A DNA stretch of 64,000 nucleotides from Chromatiaceae bacterium (GCA_016714645.1 JADKCI010000001.1:1178001-1242000); one strand, 5' to 3'; numbered from the stretch's first letter, positions 51,577-60,682 are shown. Made by a program: numbers and translations. The notes: generated by a model from the letters alone, not told the origin.

Positions 51577-51999
51577 ATGCCGGAATTAATAATTCTTCTG
51601 GTGATTGCGTTATTGGTGGTTATTGTTTTTATCAACCGCAAGGATCGAAAAGATATCGAGGCTTTTGTTCTCGAGGGAGGCGTGAAGGAACGATTGGAGA
51701 AACTGATGAAATCGGAGGAGGAATATAAAAACGCATTGAGAAATTCCGATAAGGATAGAGCGCGAGACCTGGGTAGGAAGTATTACAAGGAAAAAACTGA
51801 TTATGAATATTGGGAAGCCGCCGTGGAGCCATGCTGGGACATGGAAAACGTGAGTGAAAATGAGAAATACAGGATTAATAAAGAGATAAAAAACAGAAAT
51901 TTGAAGCTTAGAAAATCAATAGTGGCTAAGAACGATCGGGCCTTGGCATGTGATATGAAGGCCATGAAGAATCAATCTAATCCCGCGGCGTTGGAATGA
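51577..51999 (+). CDS. AT-rich small membrane-anchored protein, unknown function
   Basis: 140 residues. One N-terminal membrane helix (ELIILLVIALLVVIVFI) is followed by a highly charged, mostly helical cytoplasmic or periplasmic domain (KERLEKLMKSEEEYKNALRN; RKYYKEKTDYEYWEAAVEP). Codon usage is very different from its neighbours: many AAA, AAT, ATA and GAA codons in a GC-rich genome, so it is probably a recent acquisition. GGGGGT stands upstream of the ATG. No family recognised and no mobile-element marks nearby. Confidence 0.6.
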   Translation: MPELIILLVIALLVVIVFINRKDRKDIEAFVLEGGVKERLEKLMKSEEEYKNALRNSDKDRARDLGRKYYKEKTDYEYWEAAVEPCWDMENVSENEKYRINKEIKNRNLKLRKSIVAKNDRALACDMKAMKNQSNPAALE

Positions 52000-52380
52000 C
52001 GGATATACGAGGCGGTTAATTTGTACTGATCTCCCGTGGGATATTCCGCCTCTGGTCCAATTTCCCAAGGAATACTTGGCCGTGGCCCGGCTTATGAACA
52101 AGGTCGGCCTGGCGCAACTCTTGGGTTATTTTACTATTTCGATATAGTCGTGGATGAACCTTGGTTTGCGGAAAACCGCCTTGGTAACACAATATTAACA
52201 AAACCGTAATAAATCTCTGTAACAATTCTGCAATCTTATCCTTGCTCCCGCCGTTCGGCCTCCGAAGGCCTGCTCTAAAAACCCAGCATGGAATGAAGAT
52301 GCCCTTGGCCACCCTGGCTTGAGGGTTTTTTGATGACTGTCGTGTTCTGCCTTTAACCATCCACCTGAGAGGGGAAGTCT
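52000..52380 (+). other. 381-base AT-rich regulatory region before the second DUF47-PiT pair
   Basis: No gene is supported. The first ~180 bases continue the AT-rich composition of the preceding gene. Pho-box-like arrays occupy 52183-52235. Then come a small GGCCT/AGGCC hairpin (about 52258-52271) and, around 52313-52334, ACCCT...AGGGT followed by a run of T. The last resembles a weak intrinsic terminator inside the leader, 45-70 bases before the GTG start. The ribosome site AGGGGA is at the right end. Confidence 0.55.
52183..52235 (+). promoter_or_regulatory. Pho-box-like arrays upstream of the second DUF47-PiT pair
   Basis: First array: TGGTAAC, TATTAAC, CCGTAAT with exactly four bases between units (52183-52211). 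Second array: CTGTAAC-AATT-CTGCAAT (52218-52235), the 7-4-7 layout of a PhoB site with three mismatches to CTGTCAT units. Both face the downstream genes and lie 145-200 bases before the start codon. Confidence 0.6.
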
Positions 52381-53019
52381 GTGTTTAGTGCCCTGATGCC
52401 GAAAAAAAACGAATTCTTCATCCAATTCAATACACATGCCGATCGCTGCGCGGCGGCGGCCAACGCCATGATGCGCATGATGACTCAGTTGGGTAAGGAC
52501 CCCGCCGAGGTCACCCGTCTGATCCAAGAGATAGACATGGCGGAGGCCAGCGGCGACCGCATCGAGCACGAAACCATCGTCATGCTCCACAAGTCCTTCA
52601 TCACCCCGATTGACCGCGACCAAATCCACATGATCGCCAGTGGTCTCGACTGCATCCTCAATCGCCTGCAGGACGTAGGGGAGTCGGTCATACTTTACGA
52701 TCTCAAGGAGGCTACGCCAGAGGCGCGCGAGATAGCGGAACTGGCGGCCGATGCGGTGGAGCGGGTGCGCAAGGCCGTGACCCTGCTTGACAAGATGGGT
52801 GAGGCCACCACGGCACTGGAGTACTGCAAGGAAATTGATGCGCTCGAATCGAAGGCCGATAAGCTCTGGCGCGCCGGGATGTCGCGGTTGTTCCGCGAGG
52901 AAACCGATGCCATCCAAGTCATCAAGGTGAAGGGCATGTACCAAATTCTGGAGGCTGTTCTAGAGGCGGCCGAGAATATGGGTCAAACCCTCGAAGAAGT
53001 TATCCTCGCCAACGCTTGA
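52381..53019 (+). CDS. DUF47/PhoU-like accessory protein (second copy)
   Basis: 212 residues, all-helical DUF47 protein. It starts with GTG at 52381 (AGAGGGGA upstream), giving FSALMPKKNEFFIQFNTHADRC. Acidic E-x3-D-type motifs are present (EIDMAEASGDRIEHETIVML; EYCKEIDALESKADKLWR). It differs clearly from the first DUF47 protein at 44.2 kb, so each PiT has its own accessory subunit. A PiT gene follows after 10 bases, and both are under the Pho-box-like region upstream. Confidence 0.9.
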   Translation: MFSALMPKKNEFFIQFNTHADRCAAAANAMMRMMTQLGKDPAEVTRLIQEIDMAEASGDRIEHETIVMLHKSFITPIDRDQIHMIASGLDCILNRLQDVGESVILYDLKEATPEAREIAELAADAVERVRKAVTLLDKMGEATTALEYCKEIDALESKADKLWRAGMSRLFREETDAIQVIKVKGMYQILEAVLEAAENMGQTLEEVILANA

Positions 53020-53029
53020 GGAACCCATA

Positions 53030-54097
53030 ATGGAAGCTCAAGCAGCAATACTTATTGGTACCTGGACCCTGGTCCTCCTCATTGCGGTCGCCCTGGCCTT
53101 CGACTTCATGAACGGATTTCACGACGGGGCAAACTCCATTGCCACCATCGTGGCCACCGGGGCCCTCACCCCCAAACAGGCGGTGTTGTTTGCCGCGACC
53201 CTCAACTTTGTTGCCCTCTGGGTCTTCCAGCTCAAGGTGGCGGCCACCGTTGGCAAGGGCGTCATCGATCCTTCCTTCGTGGATCATTACGTCATCTTCG
53301 GCTGTCTGGTGGGTGCCCTGTCCTGGAATATCATTACCTGGTATTACGGCATCCCCTCCTCCTCGTCTCATGCCCTTATCGGCGGTCTGGTGGGTGCCAC
53401 CCTGGCCAAGGTTGGCGGTGGGGATGCCATCGTTTGGGGTAGCCTCTGGCAACTGAAGGGCTTTATTACCGTTCTGGCCTTCATCATCCTCTCCCCCCTG
53501 ATCGGCTTCCTGATTGGCGGTACCTTGCAGCTCATTACCGCCTGGGTGTTTCGCAATCGAACGCCCCATCAGGTCGGGCGATGGTTTATGCGCGCTCAGT
53601 TGGTGTCGGCGGGCCTCTACTCCCTCGCCCATGGCGGTAATGATGCCCAAAAGACCATCGGTATCATCTGGCTCTTGCTGATCACGGCCGGCGCCGGTGG
53701 CGTACCCCTGATAGGGCATGTCGTCACCAAGGATGTGTCCACCCTGCCCATGTGGGTGGTGTATGCCTGTTATTTCTCCATCGCCTGGGGTACCTACCTG
53801 GGCGGCTGGCGTATCGTCAAGACCATGGGGTCAAAGATCACCAAGTTGACCCCGATCAGCGGTTCCAACGCTGCCCTGGGTGGTGGTATTACCCTGGGCC
53901 TGGCGACCATGGCCGGTATTCCCGTCTCGACCACCCATACCATCACCGGCTCCATCTTCGGTGTGGGCAGTACGCGCGGTAAATATGCCGTTAAATGGGG
54001 TATGGCGGGTAAGATTATGATGGCTTGGGTGCTGACCATTCCCGCCAGTGGCGCGATTGCCGCCATTTTCTGGTGGATTGGTAAACATACTTTCTAA
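53030..54097 (+). CDS. Inorganic phosphate transporter, PiT family (second copy)
   Basis: 355 residues, the shorter PiT subtype typically paired with DUF47. The repeat motifs are AFDFMNGFHDGANSIATIVAT and SLAHGGNDAQKTIGIIWLL, with GIPSSSSHALIGGLVGA and IPVSTTHTITGSIFGVG at the second and last loops. It differs from the 423-residue PiT at 45.0 kb in length and motif details, so the two probably have different affinity or metal preference. It is followed by a textbook intrinsic terminator. Confidence 0.93.
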   Translation: MEAQAAILIGTWTLVLLIAVALAFDFMNGFHDGANSIATIVATGALTPKQAVLFAATLNFVALWVFQLKVAATVGKGVIDPSFVDHYVIFGCLVGALSWNIITWYYGIPSSSSHALIGGLVGATLAKVGGGDAIVWGSLWQLKGFITVLAFIILSPLIGFLIGGTLQLITAWVFRNRTPHQVGRWFMRAQLVSAGLYSLAHGGNDAQKTIGIIWLLLITAGAGGVPLIGHVVTKDVSTLPMWVVYACYFSIAWGTYLGGWRIVKTMGSKITKLTPISGSNAALGGGITLGLATMAGIPVSTTHTITGSIFGVGSTRGKYAVKWGMAGKIMMAWVLTIPASGAIAAIFWWIGKHTF

Positions 54098-54121
54098 ATT
54101 AGCGGGTTCCTGTTGTAACTG

Positions 54122-54160
54122 CTCCGATGCCGGCCTGGTTCCGGCATCGGAGTTTTTTTT
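54122..54160 (+). terminator. Intrinsic terminator after the second PiT gene
   Basis: Perfect 12-bp stem CTCCGATGCCGG/CCGGCATCGGAG (54122-54133 with 54141-54152), 7-base loop, followed by eight T. It ends the DUF47-PiT transcript, 25 bases after the stop. Confidence 0.95.
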
Positions 54161-54196
54161 GCGCTTCTGGACGAGGCTTCCCGTCCCGTCATTGGC

Positions 54197-55435
54197 TCAG
54201 GACCAGCGAATTCTTACCTCCTCGATGGCGCGAGCCGAGGCCCGGTGGATATTGAGGGTGATCTTGTCAGCCTCGATCTGGGTGCCCGGGGCGGGGATGT
54301 TGCCCGTGCGGTTGAGGATGTAGCCGGCGATGGTGGAATAATCCTCGGAGGGCAGCGTGATCCCCAGGGTCTCGGCGATCTGGCTCAGTTCGGTGCGGCC
54401 GCTGGTCAGGTAGTCGTGCTCGTCCAGCTTCTGGAAGAGGCTCGACGAGGGCTCCTTGCCGTCGTACTCGTCGCTCAGGTCCTCGACCACTTCCTCGACA
54501 ATGTCCTCGACCGTGATGATGCCCTCGGCGGCGCCAAATTCATCCACCACCACGGCGACCACCTCCCCCGTCTGGCGTAACTGCACCAGCAGGTTCTGGA
54601 CGCTCTTGGTGGCCGGTACATAGAGGGCCTCGCGGATGAAATCCGCGATGGGCCGGTCCTCGGGCTCGCCGAGCAGGTCCAGCACATACAGCATGCCGAC
54701 GATCTGGTCGATGCGTTCCTCGAAGACGGGCAGGCGGGCGTGGGAGGTCTCGATGGCCAGGCGCCGGGCCTCGCCACAGGTCGCTTCCCTGTCGATGGCG
54801 GTGACGGCGATCAGGGGGCGCATGCTGTCCTCGACCCGTGTCTCGGTAAAGTTGAAGAGGCGCTGGATCATCTGCTTCTCGACGGGCTGGATGTCGCCGT
54901 CGGTGGAGGCGGGCATCTTCAACATGGTGATCATCTCCTCACGTAGGGTGAAGGGGTTGCGATCCGTGCCGCCCACCAGCTTGGCCAGGAGCTTGGTCAC
55001 GGCGCTGAAGAAAATCAGGATGGGCCAGAAGAGGAGGGAGAAGAAGCGCAGGGCAAAGATGACAATGGGGGTGAGGGTGTCGGCGCGCTGCTGGAAGACG
55101 CTCTTGGGGACGATCTCGCCGAAGACCCAGATGAGGGGCGCCGCCAATACCACGGCCATCCAGCTCCCTTGATCCCCGAAGAGGTGGATCATGAGGGCGG
55201 TGACCATGGTGGTGTTGGTGACGACGGCAATATTGGTGCCCACCAGGGTGGTGGAGAGCAACCATTCCGGTTTCTTCAGCATGGCGATCGCCAGCTTGGC
55301 GCCCTTGGAGCCCTTGGCGGCATCGTGGCGCAGCTTGATCTGATCGGCGCTGACCACGCCGATCTCGGAACCCGAGAAGAAGCCTTCCAGCAGGAGGCAG
55401 AGAAGGATGACGAGCAGGGTAGTGACGATGTCCAT
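54197..55435 (-). CDS. CNNM/CorC-type transporter C (DUF21-CBS-CorC)
   Basis: 412 residues. DUF21 with FFSGSEIGVVSADQIKLRHD and FGEIVPKSVFQQRADTL; CBS pair (SHARLPVFEERIDQIVGMLY; AVVVDEFGAAEGIITVEDIV); C-terminal CorC domain (YSTIAGYILNRTGNIPAPG). The FFSGSEI...K.RH and QQ.AD motifs make it the closest relative of transporter A in the other CNNM operon. It is the third gene of the minus-strand operon E-D-C, 48 bases after D. Confidence 0.9.
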   Translation of the reverse strand: MDIVTTLLVILLCLLLEGFFSGSEIGVVSADQIKLRHDAAKGSKGAKLAIAMLKKPEWLLSTTLVGTNIAVVTNTTMVTALMIHLFGDQGSWMAVVLAAPLIWVFGEIVPKSVFQQRADTLTPIVIFALRFFSLLFWPILIFFSAVTKLLAKLVGGTDRNPFTLREEMITMLKMPASTDGDIQPVEKQMIQRLFNFTETRVEDSMRPLIAVTAIDREATCGEARRLAIETSHARLPVFEERIDQIVGMLYVLDLLGEPEDRPIADFIREALYVPATKSVQNLLVQLRQTGEVVAVVVDEFGAAEGIITVEDIVEEVVEDLSDEYDGKEPSSSLFQKLDEHDYLTSGRTELSQIAETLGITLPSEDYSTIAGYILNRTGNIPAPGTQIEADKITLNIHRASARAIEEVRIRWS

Positions 55436-55483
55436 GTATCGGGAGTTCTCGCGGTGGGGATCGGGGAGCGGCGGGAGTTGGCG

Positions 55484-56842
55484 TCAGGGGCGCGCGGCTT
55501 CGTCCGGGGGGAGGGCCGCACCGCCCGCCTCGGGCGATGGGCCAGGCTCAACCCCGGTCTCCAGGGCATTGGGTGTAGCCCCGGGGAGCAGCTCCACCAG
55601 AATCTCCAGGATGCGGTTGGCCTCGATGCGCTGGGCGGTGAAGTGGAAGGGCCAGATCTCCACGCTGGCGCCCTCCGTGGGGAGTTCACCGAAGTGATGC
55701 AGCACCAGACCACCCAGGGTGCGGATATCCTCGACCTCGAAATTGGCGTGGAAACGGGCGTTGAAGTCCTCGAGGGGGGTCGCGCCGGGCAGGGCGAAGC
55801 GGTTGTCCGCGAGTTCGTGGCACCAGTCATCGTCCGCCTCGTCCGAGGGCGTCGGGATATCGCCGAAAATGGACTCCAGCAGGTCGGCCATGGTGATGAC
55901 GCCGGTGACACCGCCGTATTCGTCCACGACGAGGGCGAAGGACTTCTTGCGTTGGCGGAAGGTGGCGAAGAGGTCGGAGGCGGACTTGGATTCGGGGACG
56001 AAGTAGGGGGGGCGTAGCAGACCCTCGCGGGTATGCCAGCCCTGGCCCAGATTGTTGATGTCCACCGCCAGCAGGTCCCGGGCGTGGAGGATGCCAATGA
56101 TGTTGTCGCGGTTATCGTCATAGACGGGCATGCGCGACTGGCGGCTGTCGCGGAAGGTCGCCAGGATCTCGCCGCCCGTGGCCTCGACGGGGACAAAGGT
56201 GACGTCGGCCCGGGCCGTCATGAGGTCGTTCACGCGCTGACTGCCGAAATCGAAGATCTGGTCGATGTACTGGGCCTCGGCGTGGTCCAGGGTGCCCTCG
56301 CCGACCGCCACATGGGCCAGGGTGCGGACCATGTCCTCGGTGACAATATTGCCCTTGGAGCGCTCCTTGCCGACGATGAGGGTGGTGAAAAACTCGGATG
56401 CCGCGCGCACCACCCAGCGGAGGGGGGTGATCAGGCGGGCAAACTGGTCGATGGGCCCGCTCTCGAAGGTCGCGAAGGCGACATTATTGCGGATGGCCAG
56501 CACCTTGGGCGTGATCTCGCCAAACACCAGCAGGAGGGGGACCATGACGAAGAGGTTGACGAATTTGTTATCCGCCCCGAAAAGCTGGATCACCATGGCC
56601 GCCGAAATGACCGAGGCGGCGACGTTGACGAACTCGTTACCGATGAGGATGGTGACGATGAGGCGGCGCGGTTCGCTCAAGAGGCGCTCGATGAGATCCA
56701 CGCGGCGATTGCCATCCACGCGCATCTTTTCCACCTGCGTCTTATTGAGGGAAAAGAGGGAGGTTTCGGTGCTGGAAAAAAAGCCCGAAAAGCCAAGCAG
56801 GATAATGAAGATGACCAGTTCGATGATTAATGCGATGTCCAA
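55484..56842 (-). CDS. CNNM/CorC-type transporter D (DUF21-CBS-CorC)
   Basis: 452 residues. DUF21 with FFSSTETSLFSLNKTQVEKMR (SST where others have SGS), LIGNEFVNVAASVISAAMVI and FGEITPKVLAIRNNVAF. CBS pair (NDLMTARADVTFVPVEATGG; SRMPVYDDNRDNIIGILHARD; FALVVDEYGGVTGVITMADL). C-terminal domain and a proline/alanine-rich tail of ~25 residues. Its GE.TPK motif and sequence style match transporter B. The two operons therefore each contain an A/C-like and a B/D-like member. It is the middle gene of operon E-D-C. Confidence 0.9.
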   Translation of the reverse strand: MDIALIIELVIFIILLGFSGFFSSTETSLFSLNKTQVEKMRVDGNRRVDLIERLLSEPRRLIVTILIGNEFVNVAASVISAAMVIQLFGADNKFVNLFVMVPLLLVFGEITPKVLAIRNNVAFATFESGPIDQFARLITPLRWVVRAASEFFTTLIVGKERSKGNIVTEDMVRTLAHVAVGEGTLDHAEAQYIDQIFDFGSQRVNDLMTARADVTFVPVEATGGEILATFRDSRQSRMPVYDDNRDNIIGILHARDLLAVDINNLGQGWHTREGLLRPPYFVPESKSASDLFATFRQRKKSFALVVDEYGGVTGVITMADLLESIFGDIPTPSDEADDDWCHELADNRFALPGATPLEDFNARFHANFEVEDIRTLGGLVLHHFGELPTEGASVEIWPFHFTAQRIEANRILEILVELLPGATPNALETGVEPGPSPEAGGAALPPDEAARP

Positions 56843-56859
56843 GGGGGGCTTTGCCTCGT

Positions 56860-58131
56860 TTAAGCGGGATGTTGTGGAATGTCATTCGGTTGGGGTAGCT
56901 GGTCATCGACCCGGCTAATCACCACTTTACGAATGTGACGCTGGGAGGCGTCGCGGATCTGCACCCTCATGCCATCGAAAAGGAAGCTTTCGTCCTTGGC
57001 GGGGATGCGTGCCGTGTGGTTCAAAATCCAGTGGCTGACCCGGTCCGTGGGTTTACCCGGGATTTCAATGTCGAAAAAGTCCTCGATCACGCGCAGCTCG
57101 ACATGTCCGCTGACCAGAATGCCGCCATCCGTGAGGGTCTCGAACTGTTCCGGGGCCTCGTCGCTCTCGTCGTAGATCTCGCCCACCACCTCCTCGAGGA
57201 TGTCCTCCAGGGTGAGAACGCCCTCCAGATAGCCGCTGTCGTCCACCACTAACGCCATGTGCTGCTTATGTTTACGTAGCAAGGGCAGTAGCTTGTCGAT
57301 CATCTGATTGGCGGGGATGAAGAGCGGTTCGCGGCCTATCTCCAGGGCACTGAGGTCCATGCGGCCCGTGACCATGGCCTCCAGCAGGTCTCGGGCAAAC
57401 AGCACCTTGAGAATGACGTTGGGGTTGTCGCCATGAAGAGGAACGCGGGAATAGGCCTCCTTGATGATCTCCGTTGTCAGGTCTTGCAGGGTGCGGCGGC
57501 CGTCGAGGCTGAAGACCCGGCGCCGGGGGGTCATGACGTCCTCGGCGCGCAGGTCGTTGAGGCTAAAGACGCGTTCGATCATCTCGCGCTCGTCGGCCTC
57601 GATGGTCCCTTCCTCTTCGCCATGTTCCACCATGCTGATGAGTTCCGCCTCGGTGACCAGGGGGTCGGCCTGCTTGCCGGCGAGACGATGAGCCAGGTTG
57701 GTGAGGCTGAGGAAGAGCCAGACCAGGGGGTAAATGGCGCGCATGAAGGCGTAGAGCATTGGCCCCGCCACCAGGGAGATGCGCTCGGCATAGTGGGTAG
57801 CCAGGCTTTTGGGGGTGATCTCGCCGAAGACGAGGAGGAGCAGGGTGATGACGCCCACGGCGATGCCGGGGCCAAGGTGACCGAACCAGTCGGTGGCGAC
57901 CACGGTGGCGAGGGCGGAGGCGCCGACATTGACCAGGTTGTTGCCGATCAGGATGGCAATCAGCATGGGGGCCGGTTCTTTCTTGAGTCGATAGACGGCG
58001 GTGGCTCCCCGGCGACCTTCCCGGTGGAGGGCTTGGGCGCGGGCCAGGGAGAGAGAGGTGAGGGCGGTCTCCGATCCGGAGAAAATGCCTGACAGGACAA
58101 GCAGGATGGCGAGAATCAATAGTTCTTGCAT
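56860..58131 (-). CDS. CNNM/CorC-type transporter E (CorB-like)
   Basis: 423 residues. DUF21 with GIFSGSETALTSLSLARAQALH, LIGNNLVNVGASALATVVAT and FGEITPKSLATHYAERI, close to E. coli CorB/YfjD style. CBS pair (DVMTPRRRVFSLDGRRTLQD; YSRVPLHGDNPNVILKVLFA; MALVVDDSGYLEGVLTLEDIL). CorC_HlyC end (VSHWILNHTARIPAKDE). It is the first gene of operon E-D-C; D starts 17 bases after it. A 9-bp hairpin lies in its leader. Confidence 0.9.
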   Translation of the reverse strand: MQELLILAILLVLSGIFSGSETALTSLSLARAQALHREGRRGATAVYRLKKEPAPMLIAILIGNNLVNVGASALATVVATDWFGHLGPGIAVGVITLLLLVFGEITPKSLATHYAERISLVAGPMLYAFMRAIYPLVWLFLSLTNLAHRLAGKQADPLVTEAELISMVEHGEEEGTIEADEREMIERVFSLNDLRAEDVMTPRRRVFSLDGRRTLQDLTTEIIKEAYSRVPLHGDNPNVILKVLFARDLLEAMVTGRMDLSALEIGREPLFIPANQMIDKLLPLLRKHKQHMALVVDDSGYLEGVLTLEDILEEVVGEIYDESDEAPEQFETLTDGGILVSGHVELRVIEDFFDIEIPGKPTDRVSHWILNHTARIPAKDESFLFDGMRVQIRDASQRHIRKVVISRVDDQLPQPNDIPQHPA

Positions 58132-58157
58132 CGGGGAAGGGTGGTGGGGGACTCCAC

Positions 58158-58182
58158 GCGGCCTCGGACGATTCGAGGCCGC
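58158..58182. other. Hairpin in the leader of the three-gene CNNM operon
   Basis: Perfect 9-bp stem GCGGCCTCG/CGAGGCCGC around a 7-base loop, 27 bases upstream of the transporter E ATG. No T-tract on either strand. It could affect translation or be the remains of a terminator. No known riboswitch is recognisable. Confidence 0.45.
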
Positions 58183-58400
58183 TAGTTTATCCGAATTGTC
58201 CTCCGATACTAGCGGGATTCTTTACCGGATTTCGTGGCTTTAATTGCGCCACCGCAATTGTTCGCGCCATCGCCGCCTGTAGAATCCGGCTGGTCTGAAT
58301 ACCCGGTTTCCCGAGGATTGGCGAGCGGTTCCCCTGGCCGCCCACCCCCTGTCCGCCGAACGACCGCCCTTGTACCTCTGATTTCTTCTGGAGATATCAC

Positions 58401-59804
58401 ATGACGGGTCTCGCGCCGATGCGCCTCTTCCTATTAGTCGCCACCCTGCTCGCGCCAGGACTGGCGGCCGCCACCGAGTCAGCCAATCGTCTCGATCTGA
58501 CGGGGCACTGGGTGGGATTCGTGTCCATCCTGATCTTCGTTGTCGCCTATGGCTTCGTGATGGTCGAGGAGTTTACCCATCTGCGGAAGTCCAAGCCCGT
58601 CATGCTGGCCGCCGGCATCATCTGGGTGCTGATCGCGATCGTCTATGCCCAAAATGATCTGCCGACGCAGGCCGGGGAGGCCGTGCGCCATAACATCCTG
58701 GAGTTCGCCGAACTCTTCCTTTTCCTGCTGGCGGCCATGACCTACATCAACGTCATGGACGAACGGAATGTCTTCGAAGCCCTGCGCTCCTGGCTCATCA
58801 GCCGTGGTTTTGGCTACCGGAAACTCTTCTGGATGACAGGCCTCCTGGCCTTCTTTATCTCCCCGGTGGCGGACAACCTGACCACGGCCCTGCTGATGGG
58901 CGCGGTGGTCCTGGCGGTAGGATCCGACAGCCCCAAGTTCGTGGCCCTGTCCTTTATCAACATCGTGGTCGCCGCCAATGCCGGTGGCGCCTTCAGTCCC
59001 TTTGGGGATATCACTACCCTGATGGTGTGGCAGAAGGGCCTCCTGGATTTCTGGACCTTCTTCCTGCTCTTCATCCCCTCCGTGGTCAATTTCGTGGTGC
59101 CGGCGGCCATCATGCACTTCGCGGTGCCCGATGTGGTGCCTCCGGCCGGGGGGAAGAAGGTGCCCATGCGCCGTGGCGCCAAACGCGTCATCCTGCTGTT
59201 CCTCCTGACCATCGTCACGGCGGTCAGCTTCCATAACTTCCTGCACCTGCCGCCGGTCTTGGGGATGATGACGGGGCTGGCCTATCTCAAGATATTTGGT
59301 TACTTCCTCAAAAAGACCGGCGAAAAAACCCTGCTGCCGGGCGAGAGCCTGGCGGATGCCATGCCCTTCGACATCTACCGCAAGCTGGCGCGGGCGGAGT
59401 GGGACACCCTCATGTTCTTCTACGGCGTGGTGCTGTGCGTGGGTGGCCTGGGCTTCATCGGCTACCTGGCGCTGATATCCGAATTCATCTATATCGACCT
59501 GGGGCCGACCACGGCCAATATCCTCATCGGCCTGCTCTCCGCCATCGTGGACAACATCCCGGTCATGTTCGCGGTTCTGAGTATGCAGCCGGAAATGGCC
59601 CAGGGTCAGTGGTTGCTGGTGACCCTGACGGCGGGGGTAGGCGGCAGCCTGCTATCCATCGGCTCCGCGGCGGGCGTGGCCCTCATGGGCCAGTCCAAGG
59701 GCATGTACACCTTTGCCAGCCACCTCAAATGGACTTGGGCGGTGGCCCTGGGTTATGCCGCCAGCATCCTCTGTCACCTCTATCTCAACGCCAGTAGCTT
59801 CTAG
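58401..59804 (+). CDS. nhaD: Na+/H+ antiporter NhaD
   Basis: Exports Na+ (or Li+) in exchange for H+; 467 residues. An N-terminal signal-like segment (RLFLLVATLLAPGLAAA) precedes ~12 membrane helices. NhaD/ArsB-type motifs: VMVEEFTHLRKSKPVMLAAG, ISPVADNLTTALLMGAVV, NIVVAANAGGAFSPFGDITT and LLSAIVDNIPVMFAVLSM, with the ion-binding Asp residues. GGAG stands eight bases before the ATG. Typical of marine or haloalkaline bacteria. It is divergent from the CNNM operon and convergent with fnr. Confidence 0.93.
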   Translation: MTGLAPMRLFLLVATLLAPGLAAATESANRLDLTGHWVGFVSILIFVVAYGFVMVEEFTHLRKSKPVMLAAGIIWVLIAIVYAQNDLPTQAGEAVRHNILEFAELFLFLLAAMTYINVMDERNVFEALRSWLISRGFGYRKLFWMTGLLAFFISPVADNLTTALLMGAVVLAVGSDSPKFVALSFINIVVAANAGGAFSPFGDITTLMVWQKGLLDFWTFFLLFIPSVVNFVVPAAIMHFAVPDVVPPAGGKKVPMRRGAKRVILLFLLTIVTAVSFHNFLHLPPVLGMMTGLAYLKIFGYFLKKTGEKTLLPGESLADAMPFDIYRKLARAEWDTLMFFYGVVLCVGGLGFIGYLALISEFIYIDLGPTTANILIGLLSAIVDNIPVMFAVLSMQPEMAQGQWLLVTLTAGVGGSLLSIGSAAGVALMGQSKGMYTFASHLKWTWAVALGYAASILCHLYLNASSF

Positions 59805-59877
59805 AATCGGGCGCTGGGGTTGATGCTTTCAACCTCCGCTTCCTCCGCCTATACGGATCTCCCGAAAGGCCTGGCCA

Positions 59878-60660
59878 TCAGGGTAGCCGCCGCCGATAAT
59901 CCTCCAGGGGGGCACATTGGACCATGGCCTCCAGGGCCCGGAGGTTGGTGAGGCGGACGTGCTTGCGATCGACCACGAGCAGTCTTTCCTCGTGGAAGCG
60001 GGTGAAGAGGCGGCTGACGGTTTCGACGGCCAGACCCAGGTAGTTGCCGATCTCGTGGCGGGACATACTGAGATAGAAATCGGTGGGGCTCAAACCCCGC
60101 TTTTGCAGGCGTTGGGAGAGGCTGAGCAGGAAGGTGGCCAGGCGGTCCTCGGCGCTCTTCTTGCCCAGCAGGAGCAGCATCTCGGTCTCCTGGGCGATCT
60201 CCTTACTGAGAAGACGGTACATCTGGTGCTGAAGGGATGGGATGTTGACGCTCAGTTCCTCGAAGCGGGAAAAGGGCACCTCGCAGAAGGCGGTGGTCTC
60301 CAGGACCTTGGCGGAGCAGCTATGGGCATTATTCTCGATGGCGTCCAGGCCGATGATTTCACCCGGCAGATGGAACCCCAGCACCTGTTCCCCACCTTCC
60401 GAACTGGGGGCAAAGGTCTTGACGGAGCCGGTCTTGACGACGAAGAGGGAGCGGAAACGGTCTCCGTGCTGAAAAAGGTAGTCCCCACGGTGCAGGGGGC
60501 GGTTGCGGCGGACGATGGTGTCCAGGCGCTCCACGTCCTCGGGGTTTAACCCCAGGGGCAGGCAGAGGGCGGAGAGGCTGCAATTCTTGCAGGCGATCCG
60601 TATGGCCTCGAAGGATATCACCTTGTTTTCGTGCATCGCTGGGAGGCTGGAGGATTTCAT
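59878..60660 (-). CDS. fnr: FNR-type oxygen-sensing transcription regulator
   Basis: About 260 residues. The N-terminal Cys set for a 4Fe-4S cluster is complete (ACKNCSLSALC plus the later Cys in TTAFCEVPF). The effector fold is normal (GDYLFQHGDRFRSLFVVKTG; LPGEIIGLDAI). The helix-turn-helix MSRHEIGNYLGLAVETVSRLF reads E-SR as in FNR, so it should bind TTGAT-N4-ATCAA. I place the start at the ATG at 60660; another ATG at 60669 is possible, and the TTG at 60696 falls inside the FNR box and is unlikely. The gene is preceded by a perfect FNR box, indicating autoregulation. Confidence 0.92.
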   Translation of the reverse strand: MKSSSLPAMHENKVISFEAIRIACKNCSLSALCLPLGLNPEDVERLDTIVRRNRPLHRGDYLFQHGDRFRSLFVVKTGSVKTFAPSSEGGEQVLGFHLPGEIIGLDAIENNAHSCSAKVLETTAFCEVPFSRFEELSVNIPSLQHQMYRLLSKEIAQETEMLLLLGKKSAEDRLATFLLSLSQRLQKRGLSPTDFYLSMSRHEIGNYLGLAVETVSRLFTRFHEERLLVVDRKHVRLTNLRALEAMVQCAPLEDYRRRLP

Positions 60661-60682
60661 ACCCACCATTTTGCTATCTAAA

